Part shown: positions 1 to 12,600 of the stretch, piece by piece
Layout: every line of letters begins with the position of its first letter
How positions within the stretch are numbered: the first letter of the stretch is position 1
Source: Stictocephala bisonia
Lineage: Eukaryota; Arthropoda; Insecta; Hemiptera; Membracidae
Direction of reading: 5' to 3'
NCBI GenBank assembly: GCA_035578905.1
Contig: JAQJVL010000156.1
Coordinates: 1,612,001 to 1,676,000 of the forward strand
Length of the DNA: 64,000 bases
The notes under the pieces: generated by a model
What the model was told of the DNA's origin: nothing
Database searches by the model: none
The model's input: only the letters and a program-made list of their open reading frames with translations
Translations under genes and position numbers: made by a program

Positions 1-600
1 CACTGCGTAGCCAAAGACTTGAGGATGGCTCAATTGTCACAGTCTTCAGGAAGAAGTTTGCTCAAACTGAGGACCTGGAGAAACAGAGAAACTTGCCGCA
101 CTAAAGCTGGGCTGTGGCTTCGATGGATTTCATTGGACAACTGTAAGAAATTTCGTGAATTAGGTTTTCCAGGACTTCGGAAAAGCCATCCTGTTCTGCA
201 TCTTCAACCCTTGGGTACCCAGTAAAGATGGAAGAGGGTTGCACTTTATCCAGGACAGCAACCTCCACCAGGTACTTGGAAGATAACAGTTCTGGGATAG
301 ATCTTAAGGATGGAGCAGTGTTATGGATCATGGCAATTACCAGATAGCGCCACACAGGTAATTGCGACCCTCTCCTTGTGTGAGTGGTGCGGTAGTTTCT
401 GCCAATACCAATCCAGAAGGTCCTAGAATGGCAGTTGATGTGCCTGTAGGCAGAGTTAGAACTTTCCCAAATTAATGCAAAAAAGGACCTAGACCCCTTG
501 TACAAAATACCTACCATAATTCCAGAACCTTCTTAGCTTATACTGGTGCCTTCTTATAGAAACTCTTCAGCCGACGAGTCAGTCAGTGTTAACCTTATTT
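1..600. other. Unassigned sequence, less AT-rich than surroundings
   Basis: I do not recognise a gene here. The segment is richer in G+C than what follows and has overlapping open frames on both strands; the longest with an ATG is on the minus strand, 517 down to 101 (138 codons). No family motif is visible. One plus-strand frame near the start is acidic and basic-residue rich but hits stops within about 100 bases. It may be a decayed coding fragment or an old repeat. Confidence 0.2.
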
Positions 601-1992
601 GGTATACATAAGTGACATTTCTCAGATTTTTTCGCACCTTTACAAATCTCAAACGATATTTGCTATATATATATATTCATGTTCACTCAGTTCCTTGTAG
701 AAACAAAAAGCCAGGAATTTTGGAAAGTTTTGTTTTTGATGAATTTGTCTTTATCTTCCAGAATCTGAAACAATTAAAGATGAGAATGACTAGGTCAAGT
801 ATAAGTTTTAAGTTATATTAAAGAGCACTAGGCCAAGAATTAGTTTATTAGGAGAGATAGGAGGTGAGTGAATAAAGCTGAGCACCTACTTTTTCACAAA
901 ATTTTGAAGTAGGAGCCAATTCCATCTGAGTAAAAGTAACATGCTCAAGTCCAACTAGGAGAATCTACTCAAACGATGAGTAAACAATTGACTTTGAGTA
1001 CCAACTCTAATAAAAGCTGTGAATAACAATGAGAACCTCCTCCAATAATAAAGTGGCTATTCAAGAAAAGGCGAGTCTGCTTGGAAGTAGACTCAACATC
1101 AACTATCAAATACGTAAAACGTTTAATATGGCAGAGTTTATGATAATTCGTAGTGAAAGGATTTACAGAGTTCGTCATGACTCATGAGAATTAGGATATC
1201 GGTCCCTGTACAGATACAACAAAATGAATATAGGATGGATAAGTCATCACTCTCTAGAGGATGGTGTTGAAAGTCAAAAAGGTGCCTGAGAAAGGGTGAG
1301 AATTTTCGTTCATTATGAAGGTACCTCTGGTTTTCAAAGTGGCGTTGGAGAGGATGTTTGTATCCTTAGAACAACTGTAACAAAGACTTTATCAAAAGTG
1401 ATATCCGCAATCACAGAGAAATCTCATTTATGGATTAATTTTCCAAAAACAACAGAAGAATTGAAAAAGAAACTAGTTAAGTGGCAAAGGAGATTCACAT
1501 TTCCTTAAAAGTTGTGTTAATACCAGTTGGAGATAAACTAAGACTAAGTAAGAAACCTATAATTGCAAAAAAATATGGGATATAATAGACAAGTTGTAAC
1601 CACAGAGCAAGGAATACAAACAGAGTAGGCATAAGCGAGCCGTACCATAGGAGCAATAGATGCCGGGGCCACCATCTTGACGGTGGCCAGATCTTCTAAT
1701 GTGTCGATGCGTGGGGAAAACAAATTAAACAATTTGTTTTCACTCAGAATTAATCCATTTCGAGACAAAATAAAATTTTGAAAAATAAACATGTTATTGG
1801 TTTATAACGCACAATCTCATAAAATCATTTTGTAATAACTAACAGTTTACTTGTAATAATATTTTTAATATGTAACAAACCAATTGCAAAATTCAAATGA
1901 CAAGAAAAAGTTAGTATGCGACAATTTTTTAATTTTCGGTCAAAGAATTTTTGTCAGTGAAAAAGTTTAGGGTTGTTAATTGAGGTTGTATA
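600..1992. other. Intergenic/intronic DNA, nothing clear
   Basis: AT-rich DNA with no supported gene. Positions about 822-875 (actaggccaagaattag, then ggagagatagg) match the terminal arm of the palindromic repeat family seen at 23514, 50252 and 54585, so a small remnant of that family is present. Confidence 0.3.
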
Positions 1993-2262
1993 TTTATTTA
2001 TTCATAAGACGCTGATTGTCAAGATATGGGCGAATATGGATTTCAAATGAATGTGATGAGTGTATATGAGCAAATGTAGTCATTGTTACAAACTAAGGCC
2101 GACTATTCCTTAGAAAGTGTCATTAATTATTAGCCCAATGACAAATGAACAGTCCGTGATTATCAGCTGATCCTTCTCAAAATGTATTGACTCTGATTGG
2201 GATCGAACTGAGAACTTTTAGCACATGAAGCTGAGATTGAACCAACTACACTACCGACCAAT
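1993..2262 (-). mobile_element. tRNA-derived SINE, family A, copy 1
   Basis: On the minus strand the element begins with a tRNA-like head in which cagttcgatcccaatcag resembles an RNA polymerase III B box. It continues through a body beginning with an opposite-strand gtattgactctgattggg and ends in an AT-rich tail after cttgacaatcagcgtctta. The same body is found at about 29731-30000 (minus) and 52790-53045 (plus), which proves it is dispersed. The tail is shared with SINE family B at 21000-21105. Confidence 0.75.
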
Positions 2263-2944
2263 TATAATACACTATCAAAACATTTTGATTCTAGGATAAT
2301 TAATTATTTTTCTTAGTACATTATGATGTGGTAAAGTAGCAGATCACATGGGAAGTTCATACAGTTGCCAATGATTCATTTTTTACTCTTTATAGTTTGA
2401 CTTGCTATCTTTACATAATTTTTCAATATAACATATATATTAAAATATGAAGTTGGTTTTGGGACTGTGCTAAACGGATTTGGTTTTTAATCGCTTGGTA
2501 GGATGACCTATGTGGGTACCAAGTGGGGGCATCAAACTATAGGTATTTATCTTCTAAATCTCGTTATGAAAAACTTGAACTTTTTTGATATTTTGTCAGT
2601 TTCAGTGGCTTTAAGATATATCAATACTTCTTCTTTGAACTATTTGTAGTTATTTGCAAGATTCCCAATTTCTAAATTCAATACATCTGATTTATGGAAT
2701 CCATTTCAGTTGTTCGATTCCGCTTCAAATAATATTATCTCAAAATATCGACTGCGTCATTTTTAAATAATAAAAAGAGGTTTGTATAACTGTTTACAAA
2801 ACATTTGATTGCTATAAATAAAATCAACTAACTATAATATGTTTTAACAAGAATATATAATATACTGTATAACCATATATTTTTATTATAAGCAAACAAA
2901 CATAATATTTATTACTGAACAAAAAGTAACTATCCAAACAGATA
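2263..2944. other. AT-rich spacer
   Basis: No open frame, RNA or repeat recognised between the SINE and the LINE 3' tail. Confidence 0.3.
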
Positions 2945-2949
2945 TCTTT

Positions 2950-3020
2950 TTGAAAATGAAATGAAATGAAAATGAAATGAAAAATGAAATGAAATGAAAT
3001 GAAAATGAAATGAAATGAAA
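2950..3020. repeat. GAAAT-type pentanucleotide repeat (LINE tail)
   Basis: Direct reading shows gaaat/gaaaat units repeated about fourteen times. On the minus strand it follows an aataaa-bearing sequence, so it is the 3' tail of the LINE rather than an independent microsatellite. Confidence 0.85.
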
Positions 3021-3299
3021 AATGTATTTATTTCCTCCTTATAACATATACAAAGAAATATATACAAAAATACATGAAATTGGTTCCCCACATGGGCGGC
3101 TGCCTGTGTGTGGGGAAACGAGTCCAGAACAGTCGGAATGTTGTCGGCCACTACTACTAAATAACATAAAGAACAATATACTTAAAACTAGTTTGATATA
3201 AAAGAATATCATATATATGCATGCGTAATAAGAAGGGACAAATAAGCAATTAATATTTATTGTATCAGGAGCTATTATTAGTAGAGACTTCACACCCAC

Positions 3300-3525
3300 T
3301 CACCTACCATACAAACACACATTCACGGTCACATTTGCACTTACTCACATCACTCCCCTATCACACACACAGACGCACCCTAACAAAAGCACACACTTAC
3401 ACACACACACCCACACAAGCACAACGCAGACATGCATATAAAACACACACACACACAAACACACGCGCGCGCGCACACACACACACACACGCACACGCAC
3501 AAGCACGCACACGCACACGCACACG

Positions 3526-3556
<31 letters not shown>

Positions 3557-3565
3557 GCGCGCGCA
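3300..3565. repeat. CA/CG-rich microsatellite in LINE 3' UTR
   Basis: Imperfect (CA)n with gcgcgc and gcacac interruptions, strongest at 3440-3560. The open frames reported across it on both strands (His/Thr-rich or Cys/Val-rich) are products of the repeat and not genes. It lies between the LINE stop codon (3601) and the LINE 3' tail, so it has expanded inside the 3' UTR. Confidence 0.9.
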
Positions 3566-3600
3566 CTTCATCATTCTGAATGTAGTCTATTGTGCGATAC

Positions 3601-5847
3601 TTACGTGTAGGAAGAACGAAAGTAACTTTTAATTTCCGCTCTACCAATTTCAACAATCCACTGGTTGACAGATTTCTTATAAACATTTATGCTACATGGT
3701 ATTGGATTCTTAATGTGGCGAGGAGCTTTAGAATAAACGATATTTGCGATATAATGAGAAGATGTCGTCGTTATTGTTTTAACCAATCGAGGCGCATTAA
3801 TTCCGAGATTTGTGGAAGTACGGGTTAGATATGGGTGTTGAATCTGATTGAATATGTTGTTTTTATTTTTGAAAATGTACATCAATAAACTTCTAATATA
3901 CAGTTGAGATAAATTTAGAACTTTGAACTCATCAAAAAGTAAGTCTGTTGGGAAACGTCGATTTTTTTGTAATGCTGATTTAATTATTGTCTTCTGAGTT
4001 ATTTCGAGAGGTGAAAGAATAGTTTGGAAGCATCCACCCCAAGCTATAATTCCATATTGAAGCTGAGATTGTATATAGGCATAATATACAGTTTTTAGTA
4101 AATCTGGTTCAAGTACTCTATTAAGATAGGAAAAGATAAATATGAATTTCCGGAGTTTATTCCTCAGATAGTTTATATGACTCGACCACCTCATGCGGCT
4201 ATCGAAAACAATGCCCAAATATTTGTATTCATTAACAAGCTCCACGCATTCACACATCACACAATCATGCTGTCCACCACATGTATGCAGGCGCAGATTG
4301 TAATCTACAGGATCGCAGTCGGCTCTTAAGGAAATAGGTAAACATTTTGTTTTGGAAATATTAACAGTGAGCCGACATTGATCAAACCAACGCTTGACAG
4401 TGAGCAGACCGCGCTCTGCCAATCCAAAAGCCTCCCTCCAACTGTCGCCTTCAAACAAAATGGCAGTATCGTCGGCATAGAGAAATATTTGGCCCCCAGC
4501 TAAATTTATTTTACCTAGATTATTTACAAAAATTAAGAACAAGAGAGGACCTAACGAACTTCCTTGCAAAACACCGTACTCTATTTTTTTATTTGAACTA
4601 AATTGGTCATAAATTGACACTGTCTGATACCGATCACTGAGATAGCTTCGAAACCAATGTAATGCCGTGCCCCTTACTCCTATGGATTCAAGCTTTTCGA
4701 TCAACAAACCCCTGTCCACACTATCAAATGCTTTGGCAAGGTCTATGAATACAACTAACGATTTTTTATTTCGCTCAATAGCGTTATGTATATTTTTTGT
4801 AACCAAAAACAAGGCGTCATTTAAATTGTGGTCATTCCGGAAGCCGAATTGATTTTGAAACAAAATATTGTGATCGGTTACATATTTTTCTAATTGGCAT
4901 CTTACACTTCTTTCGATTAGTTTAGACAATACACTAGTTAAAGTAATTGGTCTGAAACTGACACATTGGTCCTTTGGGCCACCTTTATATATTGGAATCA
5001 CTTTGCCAAGTTTAAAAATAGTTGGGAAAACACCTTGATTTATACTTAAATTAATTACATGAAGTAATGGGAGTTTTATGAATTCAAAAAAATTTTTAAT
5101 TAGAGATGCCGGAATGTTATCAGGGCCGGGGGCTGAATTACCCTTCATGCTTGAGACTATATGAAACAGTCCCTCCTCCGTCACCGGTTCCAGCTGGAAG
5201 TCGGAGTCCACTCGAAACTCCCGGTCGCTCAACACTGTCTCGGATACAGGAGGAACAGCCCCGGCTAGGTTGGCTCATACCCCTACGTAATAGTCGTTTA
5301 ATGTATCAGCGACGTATTTTATGCCTTCAATTTTTGGAATATCACTGTTTTTAAAAAAATGCTCCACAGGAAATTTATCTTTACTTTTGTTTAAACCCAT
5401 GACTTCAGCCACGTTTTTCCACATTTTTCGTTTATTATTTGACGATTCGTTAATTAACCTGCGATAATGTAAATGTTTTGCGGATTTAATCAAGGTTGTT
5501 AAAATGTTCCGGTAATTTCTAAAGCGAATTTTTAGTTCCATATTAAACGGTTGCTTTTTCAATCTCCTGCTCATCGCATCTCTGGTCCGTATCGATCTCA
5601 CTAATGCTGTAGACATCCAAGGTTTTAGTCGTGATGTTTTTGATGAAACTTTTTTTACTTTCATTGACATATCAATAATACTTTTGAATAGTTGTACAAG
5701 CGTATTACTGGCCGAATTGGCGTCAGTAGCGTTCATTACCGGGGACCAATCCCAACCAGAGATAAGACGACCAGCTGAATCTACATCCAAGAAAGAAGTT
5801 TTATTGTTGAAATGATACAGTACATAGTGGTAAATAATTGAGTATTA
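3601..5847 (-). pseudogene. LINE ORF2 C-terminal part: linker and reverse transcriptase, one nonsense codon
   Basis: Read on the minus strand, one frame runs from about 5842 to the stop at 3601, broken only by a TGA at 5275-5277; the parts on either side are in the same frame. The RT part shows SAPGPDNIPASLIK, FRPITLTSVLSKLIER, VVFIDLAKAFDSVDRGLL, GVLQGSSLGPLLFLIFVN and the catalytic FLYADDTAIL, in the right order for domains 1-5. A thumb/C-terminal region follows (YLGIVFDSRMRWSSHI). The lack of RNase H and the overall pattern fit Jockey/CR1-type elements. The enzyme would copy LINE RNA at a nicked target. The endonuclease is almost entirely missing, so this copy is dead, but its near-open frame suggests a fairly recent insertion. 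Confidence 0.85.
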
Positions 5848-5849
5848 TA

Positions 5850-6332
5850 CAGGGTGATTCATGACGTTCTCCCCCCACTTCTATAGCATATTCTACTACT
5901 AAAAACAATGAAAAAATGTCATATAAACATAGGTCCAAAAACGCTTCGTTAGCGAGTTACAGCCATCAAAAGATTTCGTCATGGTTCATGGGCAAAAAAT
6001 GAAATAATATTGTACATAACTTATGGAAAGGTATATTAGGATTGAAATTCCATGATTTCATATGTATTTTCACATGGAAAAGCTAATAAAATAGGTTTGA
6101 GAACTGTACCTTAAGTAGTTTTTGAGTAATCCGGGTTAAAATTGGGATATTAGGACAAAAAATTCAGTTTTTCTCAGTTTAGTGTACAGAAACGTTGTTA
6201 AATTGGTTACAAAGGCACACAACTTTCGTACATTATTTGTTTAGAATTTAATTCTGAGTAGATTGATATAAGTTGTCTAAAAAATACTACAGAAATAAGA
6301 ACAGAAACTCAAATTTATTAAATTAAATACAT
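5850..6332 (+). repeat. Left terminal inverted repeat of DD41D element
   Basis: Matches 7856-8337 in reverse complement over about 480 bp, ending inside aaattaaatacat. The bases beyond this point differ between the two ends. Confidence 0.9.
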
Positions 6333-6387
6333 AAATTACCTTAAAAGAACAACAAATTGATTTTCCCAACTTTAGACGTGTTTTTTA

Positions 6388-7443
6388 TTACAGTACATGT
6401 TCAAAAGTGAGGCCTCCATTTTCGATGCATTTTAAAGCACGTTTGTGTACTGCTTTTGTTGAATTTCTCAATTTTCTTGGGTGTTCCTTTAGCTGTGTAG
6501 CAGAATCCATAATACGGGCAGTTAATTCTTCTCGCGAATTAACTCTTGTCTTGTAGACTAGACCTTTCATCCATCCCCAGATACAATAATCCAATGGAGA
6601 TAGATCTGGTGATCTTGGTGGCCAAGGGTAAGGCCCTCCACGGCCAATCCATCGTCCAGGAAATTGATCATTCAAGTGAGTAATAACGGCCCGAGAAAAG
6701 TGGGGAGGTGCTCCATCATGCTGGAAGAACAAATTTCGTCTGAGATGCAAAGGAATATCCTCAAGCAGCTGTGGCAACTCATCTTGAAGGAAGTGCAAAT
6801 AAAACTCAGCATTTAGTCGTGCAGGTAGTATGAATGGTCCAATCAGCCAATTGTGTATAAGACCACACCAGACATTGACACTAAATCGGTGTTGAAAGTT
6901 CTGTTCAATTACCTCATGAGGATTTTCTTGAGCCCATGAGTGCTCATTGTGCAAGTTGTTGACCCCATCCCTAGTGAACTGTGCTTCATCAGTAAAGAGA
7001 ATACGCTTGTACAGTTGTTGATTAGTATTTAAAAAGTAGCAAAACTCCAAGCGAAGTGGGCCATCCCCCGGCTGTAGATGTTGAACCTTTTGTTTATGAA
7101 ATGGATGAAATTGATGTCGCTTGAGTGATCTCCACACAGTTGACTGTGAAACTCCTATCCGCCTAGAGAGACGCCGTGTACTTACACCTGGACTTCGGAG
7201 AACAGCGTTAATAATGTTATTATCATCATGTTGGAAAGCACGTTCATAACTAGTACGAATACTTGGTAGTGATCCTGTATCCCGAAGAGTGAGGAAAGTT
7301 TCACGTATTGTTTTGGAATCTGGAATCCTCCTATTAGGGTAACGTAGTTCATATTCATCTCTAGCAGCTTTAGCATTACCATTACAATAACCCAAAATAA
7401 AAACCATATCAGCATATTCTTCCGATGTAAATACGTAAGGCAT
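6388..7443 (-). CDS. Tc1/mariner DD41D transposase, intact
   Basis: A 351-residue protein from an ATG at 7443 to a TAA at 6388. It cuts and pastes its own element between the long TIRs. An N-terminal helix-turn-helix region is seen (residues ~10-120; GVSTRRLSRRIGVSQSTVWR is a clear HTH). The catalytic core follows: first Asp in LFTDEAQFTRDG, second in FFQHDGAPPH, third in RSPDLSPLDY. I count 41 residues between the second and third aspartates, giving DD41D, a signature of the rosa/Visitor-type branch of the IS630-Tc1-mariner superfamily. No stops or frameshifts are present. The stop lies about 55 bp from the left TIR. Whether it is active cannot be judged from sequence alone. Confidence 0.93.
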   Translation of the reverse strand: MPYVFTSEEYADMVFILGYCNGNAKAARDEYELRYPNRRIPDSKTIRETFLTLRDTGSLPSIRTSYERAFQHDDNNIINAVLRSPGVSTRRLSRRIGVSQSTVWRSLKRHQFHPFHKQKVQHLQPGDGPLRLEFCYFLNTNQQLYKRILFTDEAQFTRDGVNNLHNEHSWAQENPHEVIEQNFQHRFSVNVWCGLIHNWLIGPFILPARLNAEFYLHFLQDELPQLLEDIPLHLRRNLFFQHDGAPPHFSRAVITHLNDQFPGRWIGRGGPYPWPPRSPDLSPLDYCIWGWMKGLVYKTRVNSREELTARIMDSATQLKEHPRKLRNSTKAVHKRALKCIENGGLTFEHVL

Positions 7444-7855
7444 TATTTAACTGACAAAACAACCAATAGACAACTCGCAGAAAACAATTATTATTGCAAT
7501 GCACTTCACACAAATAGCTTTTGTAACTTGCAAAACACTACTACAGTACTGTTATACTGTAATGAACAGGTTATGTACAAACCGGATCAGGAAATAATTG
7601 TTGATCAGCTGTTGTTCATGCGTTACCAACTTAGGAAAAAAATTAAACAAATTAGAAAAAGGTTTTGCGTACAATATTACGTTGTTATTGGTTGTAAAAT
7701 GATGCTGGACAATGTTTATTGCTTATTTTTTTGGATTTATCATTTATTATTTACTCTTAGTTTTATTCTTAATAACAATTATAATAATAATTGCATTTGT
7801 TAGACCAAAGCAATTATTTTGTTTAATTTGTATAGTAATTTCTTTTGCATTAATA

Positions 7856-8337
7856 ATGTATTTAATTTAATAAATTTGAGTTTCTGTTCTTATTTCTGTA
7901 GTATTTTTTACACAACTTATATCAATCTACTCAGAATTAAATTCTAAACAAATAATGTACAAAAGTTGTGTGCCTTTGTAACCAATTTAACAACGTTTCT
8001 GTACACTAAACTGCGAAAAACTGAATTTTTGTCCTAATATCCCAATTTTAACCCGGATTACTCAAAAACTACTTAAGGTACAGTTCTCAAACCTATTTTA
8101 TTAGCTTTTCCATGTGAAAATACATATGAAATCATGGAATTTCAATCCTAATATACCTTTCCATAAGTTATGTACAATATTATTTCATTTTTTGCCCATG
8201 AACCATGACGAAATCTTTTGATGACTGTAACTCGCTAACGAAGCGTTTTTGGACCTATGTTTATATGACATTTTTTCATTGTTTTTAGTAGTAGAATATG
8301 CTATAGAAGTGGGGGGAGAACCTCATGAATCACCCTG
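7856..8337 (-). repeat. Right terminal inverted repeat of DD41D element
   Basis: Reverse complement of the left repeat at 5850-6332. The region between the transposase start (7443) and this repeat (7444-7855) is AT-rich leader sequence with no second gene. Confidence 0.9.
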
Positions 8338-8339
8338 TA

Positions 8340-9030
8340 TTTACAAGAACCAGAATTTGGCATGAAAACATTTAAATATGCAAAAACAGTTGAACCTACA
8401 AAGGAAAACATTTGAACACACCAAGGTGATTTTTGTAAAACCTGTCTGTTAAAAGAAGTTCCCTATTTCGTGCCTTGTTATAGTAGCTATTGTGTGTTAA
8501 GGTTACATGATGATATGAACGTTAAAGAGCATAATAATAAAAAGACTTAATCATATTATTTCTATATGCAACCCTTGATTATATAAACCTACAATAGATC
8601 TCAATCAATAAGAATATTTGTGCCTATAATTTAGTTAGTTAGTGAGGCCCGCAACCACACCACATTATAAAACACCCACACCCAGTTTAAACTGCAGTAA
8701 ATTTACATTGGACTACACTAGCACTCCACAACTGCACTGCAAAACAGCTGATAGTTCGAGACACAACATTTACCATTGGATGAGGAATTAAATGAAAAAA
8801 AAACTATATTTAATGAATCAAGGTTAGGTGCCTTAGGACCTCTCTTAGGCTTAACCTCGTAAACCTTATAAAAAACTCTATGTATGTGGATAAAATCAAT
8901 GGCGTAACCTAGCAGATTATTAGCAGACACTGTTTTTTTAATGTAGAGATATATCATTCTGTCCTGTAATCTTACAACAATATCTTTTATTTGCTTGGAT
9001 ATAGTTATATTAAAGCCTCCTAAGCTGATA
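8340..9030. other. Spacer without recognised gene
   Basis: AT-rich. A minus-strand open frame (8957-8718) shows no family motif and is probably chance. Confidence 0.3.
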
Positions 9031-9035
9031 TATAT

Positions 9036-9226
9036 AACAAATAATAAGGTTAACGTACCTTTGTCACCTTCAGCTACAAAATCCTATTTATTGGATTACC
9101 ATTTTCGAATCAAGAATTCCATGGTCATGTACGTCCACTGTACGTAGTCAAAACACTTAAAAATAATCCAATAAATAGGATTTTGTAGCTGAAGATGACA
9201 AAGGTACATTAACCTTATTATTTGTT
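9036..9226. repeat. Inverted repeat, 63-bp arms with 65-bp spacer
   Basis: The arm 9036-9098 (aacaaataataaggttaacg onward) is repeated in reverse complement at 9164-9226 with only two or three mismatches (for example cacc/catc near the gctgaag segment). A single-strand copy would fold into a long hairpin. It may be a small foldback MITE in the 3' flank of the methyltransferase gene. Confidence 0.75.
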
Positions 9227-9426
9227 ATTATCTATTTCATTTGTTACTTAAAATTGAGGAAATCGATTAACTTAACTAAATTCGTTTGAAACATCATGCA
9301 TACTACTGATTCTACATATTGAGTTTGATAGATTACAGATTTATTGATAAATAAAACTAATGCAAACAGTTTAAAATTTTTAATCAGTGGTAATTTAAAA
9401 GCATATTTAGTTTTATTTAATACAGA

Positions 9427-9647
9427 TTAATTTAACCTACTAAATTCCAAAACCATCTCAAAATGATTAGTTCTTGGAAATAGATCGAACAGTTTGATTC
9501 TGGTCATATTAAATGGAATGCTTCCCACAACCTGTCTACAAAGTTGGACAAAATTATTTGTAGTGTGTTGGTTGTCTGGCTTACAAGAAACGTAGACAAG
9601 TTTCTTGATTCTTCTGTCCAAACGAAGCATATTTATCACCCTCTTTG
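9427..9647 (-). CDS. TRMT2B-like copy A, terminal exon
   Basis: Acceptor ttgttgcag before CAAAGAGG; stop TAA at 9427-9429. It encodes the catalytic Cys ([11 protein letters not shown]), FVQLCRQV, and the LFPRTNHFE motif with the general-base Glu. Length 221 nt, identical to the terminal exon of copy B. Confidence 0.93.
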
Positions 9648-12600
9648 CTGCAACAATAGATAAAATATGGATTATAATATACTAATCAGTACTACGAGAA
9701 CAACTTGAATTAAATTATGAGTTTTTTGTGACAAACCTTTTAAGTATCTGAATCAGTATAATTTGGTAAAAAAAATCATTAAACATTTAATGCCATAATT
9801 GGATAAACTATTTAAACAAACTATATAGCATATATATATATTCTTTGGTTAAATTTACAATAAAATTTTCCTGTTGAACAACAAAATCCAATTTTGACAG
9901 AAGTACCATCTGTATAACAATTAATCTCAAAACATCAAATTCATAAATATAATTGAAAAATAATAAAATGTGAGCTGAGTTTATGATTTCTTATCAATTT
10001 ACTTGAAATTAAATTTTAAAAATGCAACTGAACAACAGCAATAACAATTTCATTTGTAGGCTTAACCCATTCAGTGCTACAGAACGATATATCATTGTGC
10101 CCATGTGGGCCAAGAAATGCTATGTATCGATATATCGTTATTGCGTAGTTATATTATTTCAGATGCAATTTTGGCGATATCTTAACACAAATTGCAATAA
10201 TAATACTCTAATAAATTTACTGTAACATTGATTGATTTATGATATTCTCATTTAAGATCAATTAATTACGAAAGGTGGTATGATTAAAAAGGCACTGATG
10301 CTTGATAACTTTGTCGCAACAGCTGGTGAGACTTTTGTTATTGTTGTTACAGTACCGCTTCCTGTTTGGTTGTTATTTACACAATCTGGTTGATTATTCA
10401 TGATTGTTAGTTTTATTTACTTTTCTTGTAATTAATTTTAGTCTAGATGCAATGAATGGTGAAATACGGACAATATCCACAGTAAGTGAAAAGACCATAG
10501 TTGAGTCTGCAAGCGCTTTTGCAATAGGACAAGGTCCATACACAGTATTTATATCCCTGTATGTAAATATTTATGTATATTTTATTCTTTTATAATATAA
10601 TATACTTTTTATTATACTAACAAATAATGTATTTTTATTCAAAACAACACAAAATCATAACCAATAACAAAAAGTATACCATATAATTTTAATTTTATTA
10701 ACTGTACTATAACCGGTACCCTGATATTTTCTACAAATTTTTCCATTTTGTAGGGAAAAAGTGAATATTTTATAAACTTTTCAAAAATTAACATAAATAA
10801 AGCCTTCAATAAATACTCAAAATTAGATTATGTACTTTTGAAATATATTATAATGAATAAAGCAGAATTTTTTGTACATATGTTTTTGGATCAAATAACA
10901 GAAAATACGTTTATTAAATTTACTTTTTAATTATTTTTTTTCTAAATTTCTGTGTATGTACAAATATATTTATTTGATTGATAATTCATTACACTATAAA
11001 ATAAAACAAAAGAAACATGACAAAACTTAAATTACAAAGCAAGTTATGAGTTATCTCGTGAACCCTTACAAAATTACCATTTTGAGCTTAGCACTTTTAA
11101 GATACAACTAGTAAAAACTTGGTAAAAATCTCGAGTAAAAACTCTAGATACAACTAGCACTGCTCGCATCAAAAGTAAAAAAATTGTTTAGCACTTAAAG
11201 GGTGATCATCAAGGTATCTACACTATTTACACCACGAAACGTTTTGCCTCAAACAGTTTGCCACGAAAAGTGATGTGGGGCATCCTCAGTGGTATCTCTG
11301 AGACTGAGATGGCATACAATCAACAACTTTAGTTATATTCCATCCACAATACATTGGAAATATGCAGTGAACTCTCAGAAACAGCTCCACAGACAGCTTG
11401 CTGGGTCCCTTAGTTATAAGTCCTTGTACTCCTAACGGGAGTTTCCTAATGTCTTGGCTTAGAGCGCACAGAGCACTTGAAAATACTTGCTTGTTTCAAG
11501 CACTCTTAGTTGGCCTCAATAAAGACAAAGCACTTGAGATACAAATGGCTTTCACAAGTACCGAAAATAAGAATTTTCTGATTGATATAAATCTTTCTTT
11601 CACACTCAGCACAAGGCTTGTATGAGCCTAAATGCCTCGTATAAAGGCACAATGTCTTATCTTGCAACTGATTAGTGGAATAAAATCAAAACAAATAACA
11701 GAAAAATGTTATAAGAGGTGTATCACCAGTAAACTACCTGAAATACCATAGAACAAGAATTTGCAAAGAAATAAACTCACACATTTCCAGAGGCAAGATA
11801 GGAGTGGAGTGGGTCTTACTCTGTATATAAAATTGCTAAAAGAACTCAACAGCCTTAATAAAAAACTAAAGCTGAAGGAAACAGAAGTAATGATGAAGTA
11901 CCGCTCCATGTGTCAATAATAAAAAAAAAACTCACTCAATAGGAGAATAAGTATAATAAGACACATTGAGATGAGTTTTTTTAATGCTTTATGTCTTTCA
12001 TGATATTTTTTTGAACGAAAATAATTCTTAATTGTAATTTTAAGAATATAATTTTACATTTATAATTATACAAGTGGCTTTTATGTCTCCTAAAGTTTCA
12101 GTTCAGTGTAACTATATACTTAACTAACTTACTTGTTCCAGCTCGTCCTGGATTTACCAGAGTCATCACTTCATTGGTATACTGTTGTGTCTCCTTCAAC
12201 AATGATGACAAACTCTGGAATAAAAGAATAAGAATATTATAAGCAATTCCGGTCTAATTTTATAGATGAATTCTTTTGGGCATGGAACAATGATTGTAAC
12301 AGTATTTTGGATGCATACGGTTATCTTAATTTAGTATATTCCAGAACGTGAGAACTGCTAAACTGAATTTTTCTTTTTATAAATAACTACAGATTAATTG
12401 AATAATCGCCCAATGGTCATATAATACTTGCGAGGTTTGATATTAACCATTATCGTGTGTTGTAAGGTAAAAAGGTTCATAATTTCATTGTTGTTGAATG
12501 GTAAAAGAAAGAGTAAGTGAACTTAAATATTTAATAGCATGTAAGAATAATATATTGAGTATAACTCCTTACATAATATGAAACTTTTATCTCAGAATTA

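Larger units (their letters stand above)
2945..5847 (-). mobile_element. 5'-truncated LINE (Jockey/CR1-like, no RNase H)
   Basis: A non-LTR retrotransposon read on the minus strand. It keeps the end of the endonuclease-RT linker, the whole reverse transcriptase and a 3' UTR. The 3' UTR contains a TG/CA tract (3300-3560) and ends with an aataaa-containing segment and a pentanucleotide tail of ATTTC repeats (2950-3020), a typical LINE 3' tail. The 5' side stops where a DD41D mariner element begins at 5850. The sequence on the far side of that mariner (8340 on) has no obvious LINE frame, so the LINE was probably 5' truncated near here. Confidence 0.8.
5850..8337 (-). mobile_element. DD41D Tc1/mariner transposon with ~480-bp TIRs
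   Basis: Element of 2488 bp beginning CAGGGTGATTCATGA and ending with its reverse complement, bounded on both sides by TA (5848-5849, 8338-8339), the usual Tc1/mariner target. The terminal inverted repeats run about 5850-6332 and 7856-8337, nearly identical apart from scattered single-base changes. Long TIRs plus an intact transposase frame imply a young, possibly autonomous insertion. It sits immediately next to the 5' end of the LINE. Confidence 0.92.

Noticed and set aside
101..517. 138-codon minus-strand gene
   Set aside because: No recognisable domain, and an equally long set of frames exists on the other strand; left unassigned.
3260..3686. Several long open frames on both strands (His/Thr-rich, Cys/Val-rich)
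   Set aside because: They are translations of the CA/TG microsatellite within a LINE 3' UTR.
10444..10595. Plus-strand exon candidate after ttttag ([13 protein letters not shown]...)
   Set aside because: Acceptor-like and open for about 30 codons, but no donor of good quality, no homology I recognise, and it lies antisense in an intron.
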